Shown piece by piece: positions 46,288-55,506 of a stretch of 64,000 bases of DNA. Under the pieces are notes generated by a model that worked only from the letters and a program-made list of their open reading frames with translations, did no database searches and was not told the DNA's origin. How positions within the stretch are numbered: position 1 is the stretch's first letter; each line of letters starts with the position of its first letter. This DNA is from Croceivirga sp. (GTDB lineage Bacteria; Bacteroidota; Bacteroidia; Flavobacteriales; Flavobacteriaceae), in assembly GCA_028284665.1 (NCBI GenBank), contig JANQRG010000047.1, positions 117,584 through 181,583 on the forward strand. The letters run 5' to 3'. The translations under genes were made by a program, and so were the position numbers.

Positions 46288-48615
46288 ATGATGAATAGGA
46301 TCAAATTCTGTTTTGCTTCCGTTGTATTTCTGATTGCTGCTGTTGGTATAGCTCAGGAGACAGAAGAACAAGAAGAAGCACGCGAACCCGGACATTACAA
46401 CCAGAGCAGGTTTAAGCAATTGTACGAAGAATTCGCTACCCCGAATACATACCGATCAGCTTCCGGAGCTCCGGGGCCGGATTATTACCAACAACAGGCA
46501 GATTATACCATGGATATTACCCTGGATGATAAGAACGCCAAAATCTATGGGGAAGAGACCATTACATACTACAATAATTCTCCGGATGACCTGGAATTCT
46601 TGTGGGTGCAACTGGACCAAAACGTCAGAGCCAAGGATTCTAAATCACCACTTCGCAACGGAGGTGGTGTTCCCTTGGCGTATCGCTCCAGTAGTTTTAC
46701 CAGTACTTACCTGACAGAGCCATTTGACGGAGGTTTCAATATTGATTGGGTAAAAGATGCGTCAGGAAAGGCACTTTCTTACACGATCAATCAAACCATG
46801 ATGCGCATTAACATTCCTCAACCTTTAAAAAGCGGTGAGAATGTTTCGTTTTCTATTAAATGGTGGTACAATGTTCCGGACCACACGGTAAATAGAGCTC
46901 GTTCAGGCTACGAGTACTTTGCTAAAGATGGCAATAGGGCCTATGTGATCGCCCAGTTCTTCCCAAGAATGGCAGTGTATTCTGACGTAGAGGGATGGCA
47001 AAACCATCAATTCTGGGGAAGTGGGGAGTTTGCCCTGCCCTTCGGGAATTATGAGGTGAACATCACAGTACCGGAAGATCATGTTGTTGACGCCACGGGA
47101 GTACTTCAGAACCGAAAAGAGGTATTTACCAAAGAAATGATGAAACGCTATAATCAGGCGACAAAGTCGTATGACAAGCCGGTGATCATCGTTACCCAAG
47201 AAGAAGCGGAGGCCAAAGAGCAAGGTTTTGCGGAGAAAACGAAAACCTGGAAATTTAAAACCGAGCCCGGAAGAATGGTTCGTGATTTCGGTTTTGCGTC
47301 TTCCCGTAAGTTCATCTGGGATATGCAAGCGGTTAAACTAGGTGGTCGGGATATCATGGCGGTCTCCCTGTATCCTAAGGAAGGGAATCCACTTTGGGAA
47401 GAGTATTCCACTAAAGCAGTGGTGCAAACGCTACATACTTACAGCAAGCATACTTTTGATTACCCCTATCACAAAGCCATCTCAGTACATGCTAAAAATC
47501 AAGGCATGGAATATCCTATGATTTGCTGGAACTACGGGCGTCCCAATGAAGATGGTACCTATTCCGATAGAACAAAATATGGGATGATCAGTGTGATCAT
47601 TCACGAGGTAGGCCACAATTTCTTCCCAATGATCGTAAATTCTGATGAGCGCCAGTGGGGCTGGATGGACGAAGGGCTGGATACCTTTATGCAGTACCTA
47701 ACGGAACAGGAATTCGGAAAAATGTATCCGGAGGCGATAACGCCTAACGAAAAATATCCTTCTCGAAGAGGAGACCCTGCCAAGATAGTCCCTTATATGG
47801 CTGGAGATCAAAACTTCCTTTCACCAATAATGTCTAATCCTGAGAATGTATACCAGCTAGGGCCTAACGCTTATGGTAAGCCTGCTACTGCACTTAACAT
47901 TCTTAGAGAAACGGTTATGGGGCCGGAACTATTTGACCACGCGTTTAAAACCTATGCCCAGCGCTGGAAATTTAAACATCCTACTCCTGAAGACTTTTTC
48001 CGTACTATGGAAGATGCTTCTGCCGTGGATTTGGACTGGTACTGGAGAGGGTGGTTCTATACCACAGACTATGTAGATATCGGTGTTAAAGGCGTTAAGA
48101 AATTCTATGTTTCCAGCAAAGTGACCAGGGAAATGCAGGAGTATATGGATGCTCGCGGCTTGACAGAAGCTGATCTACCTCCGTTGGTGTATCTGGCCGA
48201 AGAGGATAGTGAAGATTTTTCGGAGGATTTAAAAGGCAAAGCCCCTTCTGAGGTGTCCCAAAACCTAAAAGAGTTTATGATGGATAATATGACCGAAGAA
48301 GAGCGTGCCCAGGTAAAAGAGCCCAAGTACTTCTACGAGGTAACCTTTGATAAACCCGGCGGGATTCCTATGCCTTTGATCGTAGAGTACACCTACGCGG
48401 ACGGTTCTAAAGAAAATGTTACGTACCCTCCAGAGATTTGGCGAAAAAATGACGAGGAAGTAAAGCGCGTAATTTCTTCTGAAAAAGAACTGGTAGGGAT
48501 TGTTGTGGATCCAAAATTGGAAACGGCAGATATAGACGCCACTAACAACTCCTGGCCCAAAAAAGACGAGAAGTCCGATTTTGATCAATTCAAAGAAAAA
48601 GTGAAAGGCAAATAA
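46288..48615 (+). CDS. M1 family metallopeptidase (aminopeptidase)
   Basis: 775 aa with a signal peptide (residues 1-22), so probably periplasmic or secreted. The gluzincin motif HEVGHN-x-E is in 'SVIIHEVGHNFFPMIVNSDE' and 'WGWMDEGLDTFMQYLTEQEF' (third ligand Glu). The N-terminal beta-domain and a helical C-terminal part agree with M1. A DUF6702 gene lies upstream. It ends 20 bp before a terminator. Confidence 0.93.
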   Translation: MMNRIKFCFASVVFLIAAVGIAQETEEQEEAREPGHYNQSRFKQLYEEFATPNTYRSASGAPGPDYYQQQADYTMDITLDDKNAKIYGEETITYYNNSPDDLEFLWVQLDQNVRAKDSKSPLRNGGGVPLAYRSSSFTSTYLTEPFDGGFNIDWVKDASGKALSYTINQTMMRINIPQPLKSGENVSFSIKWWYNVPDHTVNRARSGYEYFAKDGNRAYVIAQFFPRMAVYSDVEGWQNHQFWGSGEFALPFGNYEVNITVPEDHVVDATGVLQNRKEVFTKEMMKRYNQATKSYDKPVIIVTQEEAEAKEQGFAEKTKTWKFKTEPGRMVRDFGFASSRKFIWDMQAVKLGGRDIMAVSLYPKEGNPLWEEYSTKAVVQTLHTYSKHTFDYPYHKAISVHAKNQGMEYPMICWNYGRPNEDGTYSDRTKYGMISVIIHEVGHNFFPMIVNSDERQWGWMDEGLDTFMQYLTEQEFGKMYPEAITPNEKYPSRRGDPAKIVPYMAGDQNFLSPIMSNPENVYQLGPNAYGKPATALNILRETVMGPELFDHAFKTYAQRWKFKHPTPEDFFRTMEDASAVDLDWYWRGWFYTTDYVDIGVKGVKKFYVSSKVTREMQEYMDARGLTEADLPPLVYLAEEDSEDFSEDLKGKAPSEVSQNLKEFMMDNMTEEERAQVKEPKYFYEVTFDKPGGIPMPLIVEYTYADGSKENVTYPPEIWRKNDEEVKRVISSEKELVGIVVDPKLETADIDATNNSWPKKDEKSDFDQFKEKVKGK

Positions 48616-48637
48616 GGATTTTAAGATTTTAGTACGA

Positions 48638-48663
48638 AAGCCCGGTAACATACCGGGTTTTTT
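48638..48663 (+). terminator. Rho-independent terminator after the M1 peptidase gene
   Basis: A 7-bp GC-rich stem (48641-48647 with 48651-48657), 3-nt loop, extendable by two A/U or G/U pairs, is followed by a T run. It lies about 25 bp after the stop. Confidence 0.8.
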
Positions 48664-48701
48664 GTTTTAGGTGCCTAAAAACTTCTCATTATCTTTGTTG
48701 T

Positions 48702-48980
48702 ATGCAACTGTTATTTATAAGCGGGGCCGAAATTGTTTTTATCCTCTTCATTGCCGTAATGGTTTTTGGGGCGGATAAGCTCCCGGGTATTGCCAAAGGC
48801 CTTGGAAAGGGAATGCGACAGTTGCGGGATGCTACTGACGATATCAAAAGGGAGATCCAGAAAAGCGCAGAAAAACAAGGTATTGATACTGACCTCACTA
48901 AAGACATCAAGCAAGAATTGGATGATGTGAAGAAGAATGTAGACGATGTGGCCGGCACTATTCGCCGAAGTACCAAATAG
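48702..48980 (+). CDS. tatA: TatA/TatE-family twin-arginine translocase subunit
   Basis: 92 aa. An N-terminal membrane helix (about residues 5-20) with the hinge 'FGADKLPGIAKGLGKGMRQL' is the TatA/B hallmark, followed by an amphipathic helix and an acidic C-terminus. TatA forms the pore for folded proteins. TatB-like function cannot be excluded; tatC is not in the window. A TATCTTTG -7-like element ends only 4 bp before the ATG. The PAP2 gene starts 2 bp after its stop. Confidence 0.88.
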   Translation: MQLLFISGAEIVFILFIAVMVFGADKLPGIAKGLGKGMRQLRDATDDIKREIQKSAEKQGIDTDLTKDIKQELDDVKKNVDDVAGTIRRSTK

Positions 48981-48982
48981 CA

Positions 48983-49555
48983 ATGTTCGAAAAGCTACTA
49001 GAGTGGGATAGGAATACGTTTATCTATCTGAATGGCCTGGGTGTAGAAGCATACGATACGTTTTGGGCTACGGTCACCGAGATCTATTTTTGGATACCTT
49101 TGTTTTTGTTGTTCGGGTACCTGCTCTATACTACCTTTTCCACGCGGGAAGCGACTTCCCGATTAATTACGTTACTGCTATTAGCGGTGTTCATTACTTT
49201 TCTAACCCATTGGGTAAAACTAGGGTTCTCCAGATTACGACCCAATAACGATGCTACGCTAAACACGGTTATTCGCATCTTAAAGTCGCCGACGGATTTT
49301 AGTTTTTTCTCCGGACATGCCTCAAGTTCATTCGCCATTACCGTTTTAATATATTTGTTCCTAAGGCAGCATAGGAAATGGATAGGCATATTTTTTATTT
49401 GGCCGGTTCTTTTTTCGATAAGCCGAATTTTTGTGGGGGTACATTATCCGATGGATATCATTACAGGAGCATTGGTAGGGGTACTTAGCGGTCTTATCTT
49501 TTATCGCCTATATCATCGTTTTATAAAACGCGGCTCAGTGTTAACCCGTCTCTGA
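48983..49555 (+). CDS. PAP2-superfamily membrane phosphatase
   Basis: 190 aa with about five helices. The phosphatase triad is visible: 'KLGFSRLRPNND' (KxxxxxxRP), 'FFSGHASSSFA' (SGH) and 'SRIFVGVHYPMDIITG' (SRxxxxxHxxxD). Likely lipid or undecaprenyl pyrophosphate phosphatase activity in the inner membrane. The 3' end overlaps the convergent methyltransferase gene by 35 bp. Confidence 0.88.
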   Translation: MFEKLLEWDRNTFIYLNGLGVEAYDTFWATVTEIYFWIPLFLLFGYLLYTTFSTREATSRLITLLLLAVFITFLTHWVKLGFSRLRPNNDATLNTVIRILKSPTDFSFFSGHASSSFAITVLIYLFLRQHRKWIGIFFIWPVLFSISRIFVGVHYPMDIITGALVGVLSGLIFYRLYHRFIKRGSVLTRL

Positions 49556-50162
49556 TAGGTAGCACTACGGTTTCAATCCTGGGGTCTGTATTCATTTTTT
49601 GGTTGTACCGCAACAATACTTCAGTAGCTATATCCCCCTTTTTCAAAGGTTCTACCACTTTCCCGGACCACAGTACGTTGTCGGACAAAATAATGCTTCC
49701 GGACACGCACTTTTTTATCGCCACGTCAAAGTATTCCGGGTACTGTTTTTTTTCTGCATCGATAAAAACCAGGTCAAATACTTCATCCAGTTGCGGAATG
49801 ATTTTAAGGGCATCTCCGGTATGTTGGACGATCTTTTCTCCAAAGGCACTCCTGTTGAAGTAGCGACGTTGTAGGTCATATAGCTCTTCGTTGATGTCAA
49901 TGGTATGTAATTTTCCATCCATTTGAAGGCCTTCTGCAAGGCATAGGGCAGAGTACCCGGTGTAGGTCCCTATTTCCAGAATACGTTTTGGGGCGATTAT
50001 CTTGGAAAGAAGGCTTAACACCCTTCCCTGGTGATGCCCCGTGATCATTCGGGGGTGCACCACTTTAAGATGGGTTTCCCGCGTGAGTTCGGTTAACAAA
50101 TCAGGCTCTTGTTGGGAATTCTCCGCGATATAGGCTTCCAAAGTCCCAGATAAAAAATGCAT
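49521..50162 (-). CDS. O-methyltransferase (catechol/caffeoyl-CoA type)
   Basis: 213 aa. SAM motif I 'RILEIGTYTGYSALCLAEGL', 'LHTIDINEELYDLQRRYF', 'FDLVFIDAEKKQYPEYFD' (metal-binding Asp) and 'ILSDNVLWSGKV' match the class I, cation-dependent O-methyltransferase family 3. The substrate is unknown. It overlaps the PAP2 gene at its 3' end. Confidence 0.9.
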   Translation of the reverse strand: MHFLSGTLEAYIAENSQQEPDLLTELTRETHLKVVHPRMITGHHQGRVLSLLSKIIAPKRILEIGTYTGYSALCLAEGLQMDGKLHTIDINEELYDLQRRYFNRSAFGEKIVQHTGDALKIIPQLDEVFDLVFIDAEKKQYPEYFDVAIKKCVSGSIILSDNVLWSGKVVEPLKKGDIATEVLLRYNQKMNTDPRIETVVLPIRDGLTLSRVL

Positions 50163-50170
50163 ACTGTTGT

Positions 50171-50203
50171 TTTGGCAAAATTAGCCAAATAAGGGTATTT
50201 TCG
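50171..50203 (+). promoter_or_regulatory. possible promoter of the GNAT-kynU pair
   Basis: TTTG (50171-50174), a 21-bp spacer and TATTTTCG (50196-50203) nearly match the Bacteroidota consensus (one base off in the -7). The ATG is only 5 bp downstream. Confidence 0.35.
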
Positions 50204-50207
50204 GTGC

Positions 50208-50672
50208 ATGGAAAACATCATAGTCCGTGATGCCGTGTTGGACGATCTACCCGTGCTATTGGAATTTGAGCAGGAACTCATAAAAGCGGAAAGACCTTTT
50301 GATCCAACCATACAGCCAGATCCTGTAAACTACTACAGCCTCTCCGATTATGTTGCCGATGAGAGGATAAAAGTAGTGGTGGCACAAGCCGACAACACCA
50401 TAGTAGGTTCGGGCTATGCCCTGCGAAAAAGGGCTCGACCGTACCTGGATCACAAGGAGTATGCCTATCTGGGTTTTATGTACGTTCCCCCCGAATACAG
50501 GGGAAAGGGAATTAATCAACGCATCATTCAAACCCTTATGGATTGGGCAAGGGAGCAGCAGCTTGACGAAGTTCGCTTAACGGTGTACCAAGACAACATT
50601 CCGGCAATTAAAGCGTATGAGAAATCTGGCTTTCAGTCGCACTTAAATGAAATGCGTATTAGATTGAAATAA
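50208..50672 (+). CDS. GNAT family N-acetyltransferase
   Basis: 154 aa, one GNAT domain. The acetyl-CoA motif A is 'YLGFMYVPPEYRGKGINQRIIQTLMDWA', followed by 'LTVYQDNIPAIKAYEKSGF'. The substrate is unknown. The stop and the kynU start share a base (TAATG), so the two are probably translationally coupled, which hints at a role with kynurenine pathway intermediates, by position only. Confidence 0.9.
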   Translation: MENIIVRDAVLDDLPVLLEFEQELIKAERPFDPTIQPDPVNYYSLSDYVADERIKVVVAQADNTIVGSGYALRKRARPYLDHKEYAYLGFMYVPPEYRGKGINQRIIQTLMDWAREQQLDEVRLTVYQDNIPAIKAYEKSGFQSHLNEMRIRLK

Positions 50673-51949
50673 TGATGACAGCAGTATTTGAAAATACCAG
50701 GGATTTTGCCCTGGAAATGGATAAAAATGATCCGCTACAACAGTACAGGCGGCAATTTAACTACCCCCGCATAAACGGTAAGGAAGTAATTTATTTCACT
50801 GGAAATTCCCTTGGACTGCAGCCCAAAATAGCGGGTAACTATGTGGATGAGGTAATGCAGGATTGGGCCAATCTGGCAGTAGAAGGACATTTTTATGCTG
50901 AAAAGCCCTGGTGGGACTATCACGAACGTCTGGCACTACCTTTGGCAAAGGTAGTAGGCGCATCTCCGGAGGAAGTAACGGTAATGAATACACTTACGGT
51001 GAACCTTCATCTGTTAATGGTCTCCTTTTACCGGCCTACAAAACATCGTTTTAAGATACTTTGTGAAGAGAAAGCATTTCCTTCAGACCAATATATGCTA
51101 AAAAGTCAGGTGAAGTACCACGGACTTGATCCGAAAAACGCCATTGTAGAGGTGCGAAAACGAAAGGGAGAGCATTTTTGGAGAACGGAGGATATCCTTG
51201 CCAAGATCGAAGAACTGGGGGAGGAACTCGCATTGGTCTTGATGGGTGGGGTTAACTATTACAACGGTCAGGTGTTGGATATGGCTGCGATTACCGCAAC
51301 TGCAAAATCCCAGGGAGCGGTTGTGGGCTGGGACCTTGCCCATGCCGCAGGAAATGTTCCATTACAGCTTAGCGAATGGGGAGTAGATTTTGCGGCCTGG
51401 TGTAGCTATAAATACATGAATAGTGGCCCGGGAAGTGCTTCCGGAGTGTTCATCAACAAAAAGTACCACGGGCTAAAAGATATTCCCCGCTTCGAAGGCT
51501 GGTGGGGCACTAAAAAGGAGACCCGGTTTTTAATGGAGCCAGAGTTTGATCCTATTCCCACAGCAGACGCCTGGCAACTCAGTAACCCGCCTGTTCTGGC
51601 GGTTGCTCCCTACCTGGCATCCTTACAACTGTTCGCGGAAGTAGGAATGCCTGCCCTATTGGCTAAGCAAAAACTTTTGACCCGCTACCTGGAATTTATT
51701 TTAAAAGAAATCGATAAGCAGGTGGAAAGTACATTTGAAATCATTACCCCGGAAGATCGGGGATGTCAGCTTTCCGTATTCTTGCATGGAGAGGGACGGG
51801 AAATTTTTGACTATTTGATGCAAAATGGGGTAATTGTCGATTGGCGGGAACCCAATGTGATCCGTCTTGCACCCGTACCTTTTTATTGTTCCTATGAGGA
51901 TATGTATACGTTTGGGCAAATTTTAAAGGCCGGTATACTATCCAAGTGA
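50672..51949 (+). CDS. kynU: kynureninase
   Basis: 425 aa PLP enzyme of tryptophan degradation, cleaving kynurenine to anthranilate or 3-hydroxykynurenine to 3-hydroxyanthranilate plus alanine. Segments are 'GNSLGLQPKIAGNYVDEVM', 'GWDLAHAAGNVPLQLSEWGV', the PLP lysine in 'CSYKYMNSGPGSASGVFI' and 'GWWGTKKETRFLMEPEF'. No other kynurenine pathway gene is nearby. The 3' end overlaps the AraC gene by 12 bp. Confidence 0.95.
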   Translation: MMTAVFENTRDFALEMDKNDPLQQYRRQFNYPRINGKEVIYFTGNSLGLQPKIAGNYVDEVMQDWANLAVEGHFYAEKPWWDYHERLALPLAKVVGASPEEVTVMNTLTVNLHLLMVSFYRPTKHRFKILCEEKAFPSDQYMLKSQVKYHGLDPKNAIVEVRKRKGEHFWRTEDILAKIEELGEELALVLMGGVNYYNGQVLDMAAITATAKSQGAVVGWDLAHAAGNVPLQLSEWGVDFAAWCSYKYMNSGPGSASGVFINKKYHGLKDIPRFEGWWGTKKETRFLMEPEFDPIPTADAWQLSNPPVLAVAPYLASLQLFAEVGMPALLAKQKLLTRYLEFILKEIDKQVESTFEIITPEDRGCQLSVFLHGEGREIFDYLMQNGVIVDWREPNVIRLAPVPFYCSYEDMYTFGQILKAGILSK

Positions 51950-52798
51950 TTTGATTTTTTTCAAATAGGCCGACGGGGTGGTATTTTGGTATTTTATGAA
52001 TTGTTTGGCGAAATAAGAAGGGCTATTGAACCCGGATAGGTGCATAACTTCTTTAATGGTCAAACTTCCCTGATTCATGGCTTCAACGGCTTTGGCTACT
52101 TTAAATTCGTTTACAAAATCAATAAACCTCCTATTGGTCATTTTTGTAAAAAATCGGGAGAAGGAATTTGGGGTTAGCCCAACCTTCATGGCAATATCTG
52201 CAATCGTTATTTGTTCACTATGATGACTATTAATATGTTCGAAGATCTTTTTCAAACGAAAGGTCTCTTTTTCCCCAAAATCGTGGGATATGCCCTTATT
52301 CAATAGCCTGCTATCGTTTTTGTTGGCAGATAAATGATTGAGAATAAAAAATAGGTTGATTAGTTTTCCCTGATTATCCAATCGACTAAAACCTTCAAAA
52401 CTTTGGCTTAAAAAGGTTTTAACACTGTTATCAAAGATCAGGACGTGTTTTGAAAGTTGAATTAGCTTCTTAATACCTGCCAATTCCGGAAAAATATTCA
52501 ACTTTTCCGTTACAAATTCTTTTGAAAACTGCACCACCACTTCCATACTGTTGTTCTTGTCATTGTTACCGAAATCTGAATGTGGGATGTTGCCACCCAA
52601 AAACACAAGGACACCATCTTTATAAAAATGCGTTTTGTTTCCGATCTTAAGCACTCCTGAGCCATTTTTTACATACACAATTTCGTATTCCGGGTGAATG
52701 TGCCAACCTGCAGTCTCACAATTGCTTTCTGCTCCATAGCTTTGAACTTTAAAGGACGCATTGGCACCGGGTAGTATGGACTCATAAATAGGTTTCAT
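51938..52798 (-). CDS. AraC-family transcriptional regulator
   Basis: 286 aa. An N-terminal cupin sensor domain ('AGWHIHPEYEIVYVKNGSGVLKIG', 'LVFLGGNIPHSDFG') precedes the two HTH motifs of AraC ('ITIADIAMKVGLTPNSFSRFF', 'TIKEVMHLSGFNSPSYFAKQFIKY'). The effector is unknown. It lies directly after an aldo/keto reductase gene with an ATGA overlap and may control it and the divergent MFS gene. Confidence 0.9.
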   Translation of the reverse strand: MKPIYESILPGANASFKVQSYGAESNCETAGWHIHPEYEIVYVKNGSGVLKIGNKTHFYKDGVLVFLGGNIPHSDFGNNDKNNSMEVVVQFSKEFVTEKLNIFPELAGIKKLIQLSKHVLIFDNSVKTFLSQSFEGFSRLDNQGKLINLFFILNHLSANKNDSRLLNKGISHDFGEKETFRLKKIFEHINSHHSEQITIADIAMKVGLTPNSFSRFFTKMTNRRFIDFVNEFKVAKAVEAMNQGSLTIKEVMHLSGFNSPSYFAKQFIKYQNTTPSAYLKKIKSLG

Positions 52799-53616
52799 AC
52801 CACATGCGATAGGTCTTCTCCAAGCCTTCTATCTTGATTTAATCCTTGAATGGTATCCATATCTTCCTTGGAGAGTTCAAAGTCAAATAGTTCAAAATTC
52901 TCTTTTATCCGTTTAGGGGTTACCGACTTGGGGATCACTGAGATCCCTCTTTGGATCAACCATCGAAGTGCAATTTGTACCGCAGATTTATCATGCGCCT
53001 TTCCTATTGCTATCAATTCCGGAATGCTTAGGACTTCACCCATCATTATAGGGCGCCACGCTTCCAATTGAATTTTGTGTTCATTGGCAAAATGAAGTAG
53101 CGGGTTTTGATTGAGATGTGGATGCATTTCTACTTGATTCAATGCGGGAAGAACGTCTGCGTGTTCCATCAGATCTTCTAACTGAAGGATATTAAAATTA
53201 CAAACGCCTATCGCTTTGGCCCTACCGCTTTTATAAATGCGCTCCATAGCTTTATAGGTCTCTTTGTATTTTGCCGGAACAGGCCAATGTATCAAATACA
53301 TATCAATATAATCGGTTTGAAGCGCTGCTAGGCTTTGGTCAAATGCAGCCAGGGTCTGATCATAACCCTGCTGACTATTCCAGACTTTTGTGGTTATAAA
53401 AATGGATGCTCTTGGAAGTTCGCTTTCCCGTATCGCTTTTCCCACACCACGCTCGTTTTGATATGCAGAAGCAGTATCGATTTTGCGATACCCTGTCTGC
53501 AAAGCTGCAGCTACTGCATTTTCGACTTCTTCATTATCCTGGGCAAAAAGAACGCCTAAACCTATTTTAGGCATCGTTACCCCATTGTTAAGCACAAAAC
53601 TACCGTTGCTATCCAT
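52795..53616 (-). CDS. aldo/keto reductase
   Basis: 273 aa NADPH-dependent oxidoreductase with a TIM barrel. 'GYRKIDTASAYQNERGVGKAIRE' (Asp and Tyr of the tetrad), 'DYIDMYLIHWPVP' (His), 'ALNQVEMHPHLNQ' and 'SVIPKSVTPKRIKENFELFDF' are family motifs. It resembles the 2,5-didehydrogluconate reductase/prostaglandin F synthase group. Cytoplasmic. Co-transcribed with the AraC gene by overlap. Confidence 0.92.
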   Translation of the reverse strand: MDSNGSFVLNNGVTMPKIGLGVLFAQDNEEVENAVAAALQTGYRKIDTASAYQNERGVGKAIRESELPRASIFITTKVWNSQQGYDQTLAAFDQSLAALQTDYIDMYLIHWPVPAKYKETYKAMERIYKSGRAKAIGVCNFNILQLEDLMEHADVLPALNQVEMHPHLNQNPLLHFANEHKIQLEAWRPIMMGEVLSIPELIAIGKAHDKSAVQIALRWLIQRGISVIPKSVTPKRIKENFELFDFELSKEDMDTIQGLNQDRRLGEDLSHVV

Positions 53617-53642
53617 TACTATCGATTTATCAATTATGACAT

Positions 53643-53667
53643 AAAACTATCAAAACTTCATAGTTTT
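53643..53667. promoter_or_regulatory. 8-bp inverted repeat in the AKR/MFS intergenic region
   Basis: AAAACTAT (53643-53650) and its reverse complement (53660-53667) are spaced by 9 bp between divergent genes. It could be an AraC-type or other operator; the assignment is speculative. Confidence 0.3.
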
Positions 53668-53762
53668 TATCTCTAAATTGAATGAAATATTATGTGATTG
53701 GAATGTTTTGATGTATTTGATATCAGCAGACCTTATTTTCTTTGTGAAAATTTTAATCTAGC

Positions 53763-54911
53763 ATGAAGTCTTTACGGCTTATTTTATCCAATCCACGGTA
53801 TTTTGCCCCGGCTTTTGTGTTTGCCAGCCTCAACATTTGGTTTGGCACCTGGGCCATTTATATTCCTCACGTAAAAGAAAAATTGGAAATTGATAAATCC
53901 GAATTGGGGATAGCGATCTTCTTTTTGTCTTTTGGGGTGTTTACCATGTTTCCTTTAGCTTCCAAGATCATCAATCGCTTTGGGGTGGGAAAGGTTACCT
54001 GGTGGGGAGTAGTATTTTGTAGTGTTTGTGCACTATTGCCTTTGGCGGCATCCAACTATTACTTCCTTTGCGGTAGTTTGTTTCTGTTTGGGGCATCCAA
54101 CGGCTTAACGGACATCGCCATGAATACGCTGGTGACAGAGCTGGAAAAAAAGGACAATGTGCAGTTCATGTCTGCCGCACATGGATTTTTTAGCCTGGGT
54201 GGGGTAGTAGCAGGATTGAGTAGTTTTTTGATTCCGGTAATCGGAAACCCTATAGTACATATGGGTATCACCGTAATACTGGTACTTCTTGTTAGTTTGT
54301 ATTGTAAAGGGCGGTATGTAGCGCTAAAGGCAGCGCCTGTTGAGAAAGAGCCTTTTAGCCTGAAGTTGTTCAAGCCCTTATTCATTTTAGGGTTTATTGG
54401 CTTTGTGAGTATGGGTAGTGAAGGGGCAATTGTAGACTGGAGCGGCTTGTTCCTTAAGGAAATTACAATGGCCCCGGAAGCATTGATAGGAGCCGGATTT
54501 TTGGGGTTTTCTACGGCGATGACATTAGGTAGGTTTCTGGGTGACGGAATTAGTGAGAAAATAGGATCAATACGAATTGTTGCATTGGGAGCTATCATTG
54601 CTATTTTAGGGTTCTGCGGTGTTCTAAGCGGAAATACAACCCTTGCCATCATAGGCTTTGCCCTAAATGGATTAGGTTTCTCTGTAATGGTTCCGGAGCT
54701 ATTCCGTATCGGAGGGAAGGTTAAAGGGGTGGAGTCCTCGCAAGGAGTAGCTTTTATAGCGGGAACGGGGTATTCCGGATTTCTTATAGGACCGGTTATT
54801 CTAGGCTTTGTAGCGGAAACCTATTCCTTACGGACCAGCTTTTTGATACTTCTTGGATGCTCCATTCTGGTCCTGTTAGCTACCCAATATCTTAAGAGAG
54901 GTGGTAATTAG
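53763..54911 (+). CDS. MFS transporter
   Basis: 382 aa with about twelve helices. The loop 2-3 motif 'ASKIINRFGVGKVTWWG' and the second-half repeat 'GRFLGDGISEKIGSIRI' (GxLaDrxGxR-like) mark the major facilitator superfamily. Its closest known type may be the FucP/YbjJ-like sugar or multidrug group, but the substrate is not clear. The 3' end overlaps the frameshifted gene by 4 bp. Confidence 0.88.
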   Translation: MKSLRLILSNPRYFAPAFVFASLNIWFGTWAIYIPHVKEKLEIDKSELGIAIFFLSFGVFTMFPLASKIINRFGVGKVTWWGVVFCSVCALLPLAASNYYFLCGSLFLFGASNGLTDIAMNTLVTELEKKDNVQFMSAAHGFFSLGGVVAGLSSFLIPVIGNPIVHMGITVILVLLVSLYCKGRYVALKAAPVEKEPFSLKLFKPLFILGFIGFVSMGSEGAIVDWSGLFLKEITMAPEALIGAGFLGFSTAMTLGRFLGDGISEKIGSIRIVALGAIIAILGFCGVLSGNTTLAIIGFALNGLGFSVMVPELFRIGGKVKGVESSQGVAFIAGTGYSGFLIGPVILGFVAETYSLRTSFLILLGCSILVLLATQYLKRGGN

Positions 54912-55499
54912 CGGATAAGGTTATTCCAAATTTTAAACTTCGTATTCCCTTTTGCTGTTTTTTCAATTCCTACTTTTCGCATATGAGTGATTTCAAATTC
55001 AAAATCACTCTTGTCAGGATCCATACCTTTTTTATACAGCATGGTTTTTCGACTCAGTTTGCCGGCAATGTCCTGTATCCTCACAATTGCACCATTTTTT
55101 CGCAGTACACATAGTAAAAAGAAGCGCTCTTTAAACGGGGTCAACTTATAGTTGGATTCCAGCGAATCCCTGATCTTGTTCCAGAGGCTTTTGGGCTGGA
55201 TCAGGACCACTTCATCCAATTCCATCAGGCTTGGTCTCAAAAGAAGTGTATCGTTAAGCTCGGAAAAGGGGATTACCTTTTTGGTATATCCTGTTTTTTT
55301 GGAATGTTAGCGAATCCCCATGGGTCAGCATAAAATACGTACCTTCCGTATAGGTAAAGGTGTTGTTATAATCACTGAAAACATCAACAAATTCGACGGG
55401 TTGTTTAGTGGCACCATACAGAACAACACCGGGTTTTTGGTTTTGTGCCAGGCATGCATTCCCAATCACAAAAAGAGTAATAAGTGGTTTAATAGCCAC
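54908..55499 (-). pseudogene. frameshifted carboxypeptidase-regulatory-like protein
   Basis: Two minus-strand frames, 55499-55254 (81 aa, GTG start, ends abruptly after 'FQKNRIYQKG') and 55240-54908 (110 aa, TTG start), are halves of one gene. Removing one A from the seven-A run (plus-strand T7 at 55294-55300) restores an unbroken 196-aa frame, reading '...SLTFQKTGYTKKVIPF' and on to 'LMELDEVVLIQP', a perfect CarboxypepD_reg pattern. A signal peptide starts the first half. It may be a true mutation, a sequencing error or slippage at the homopolymer. It lies 7 bp after the lipoprotein gene. Confidence 0.75.
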
Positions 55500-55506
55500 C
55501 AGGCAA

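Noticed and set aside
54059..54652. 197-aa minus-strand ORF
   Set aside because: Lies wholly inside the MFS transporter gene; composition (Pro, Ile, Asn rich) is that of an antisense shadow.
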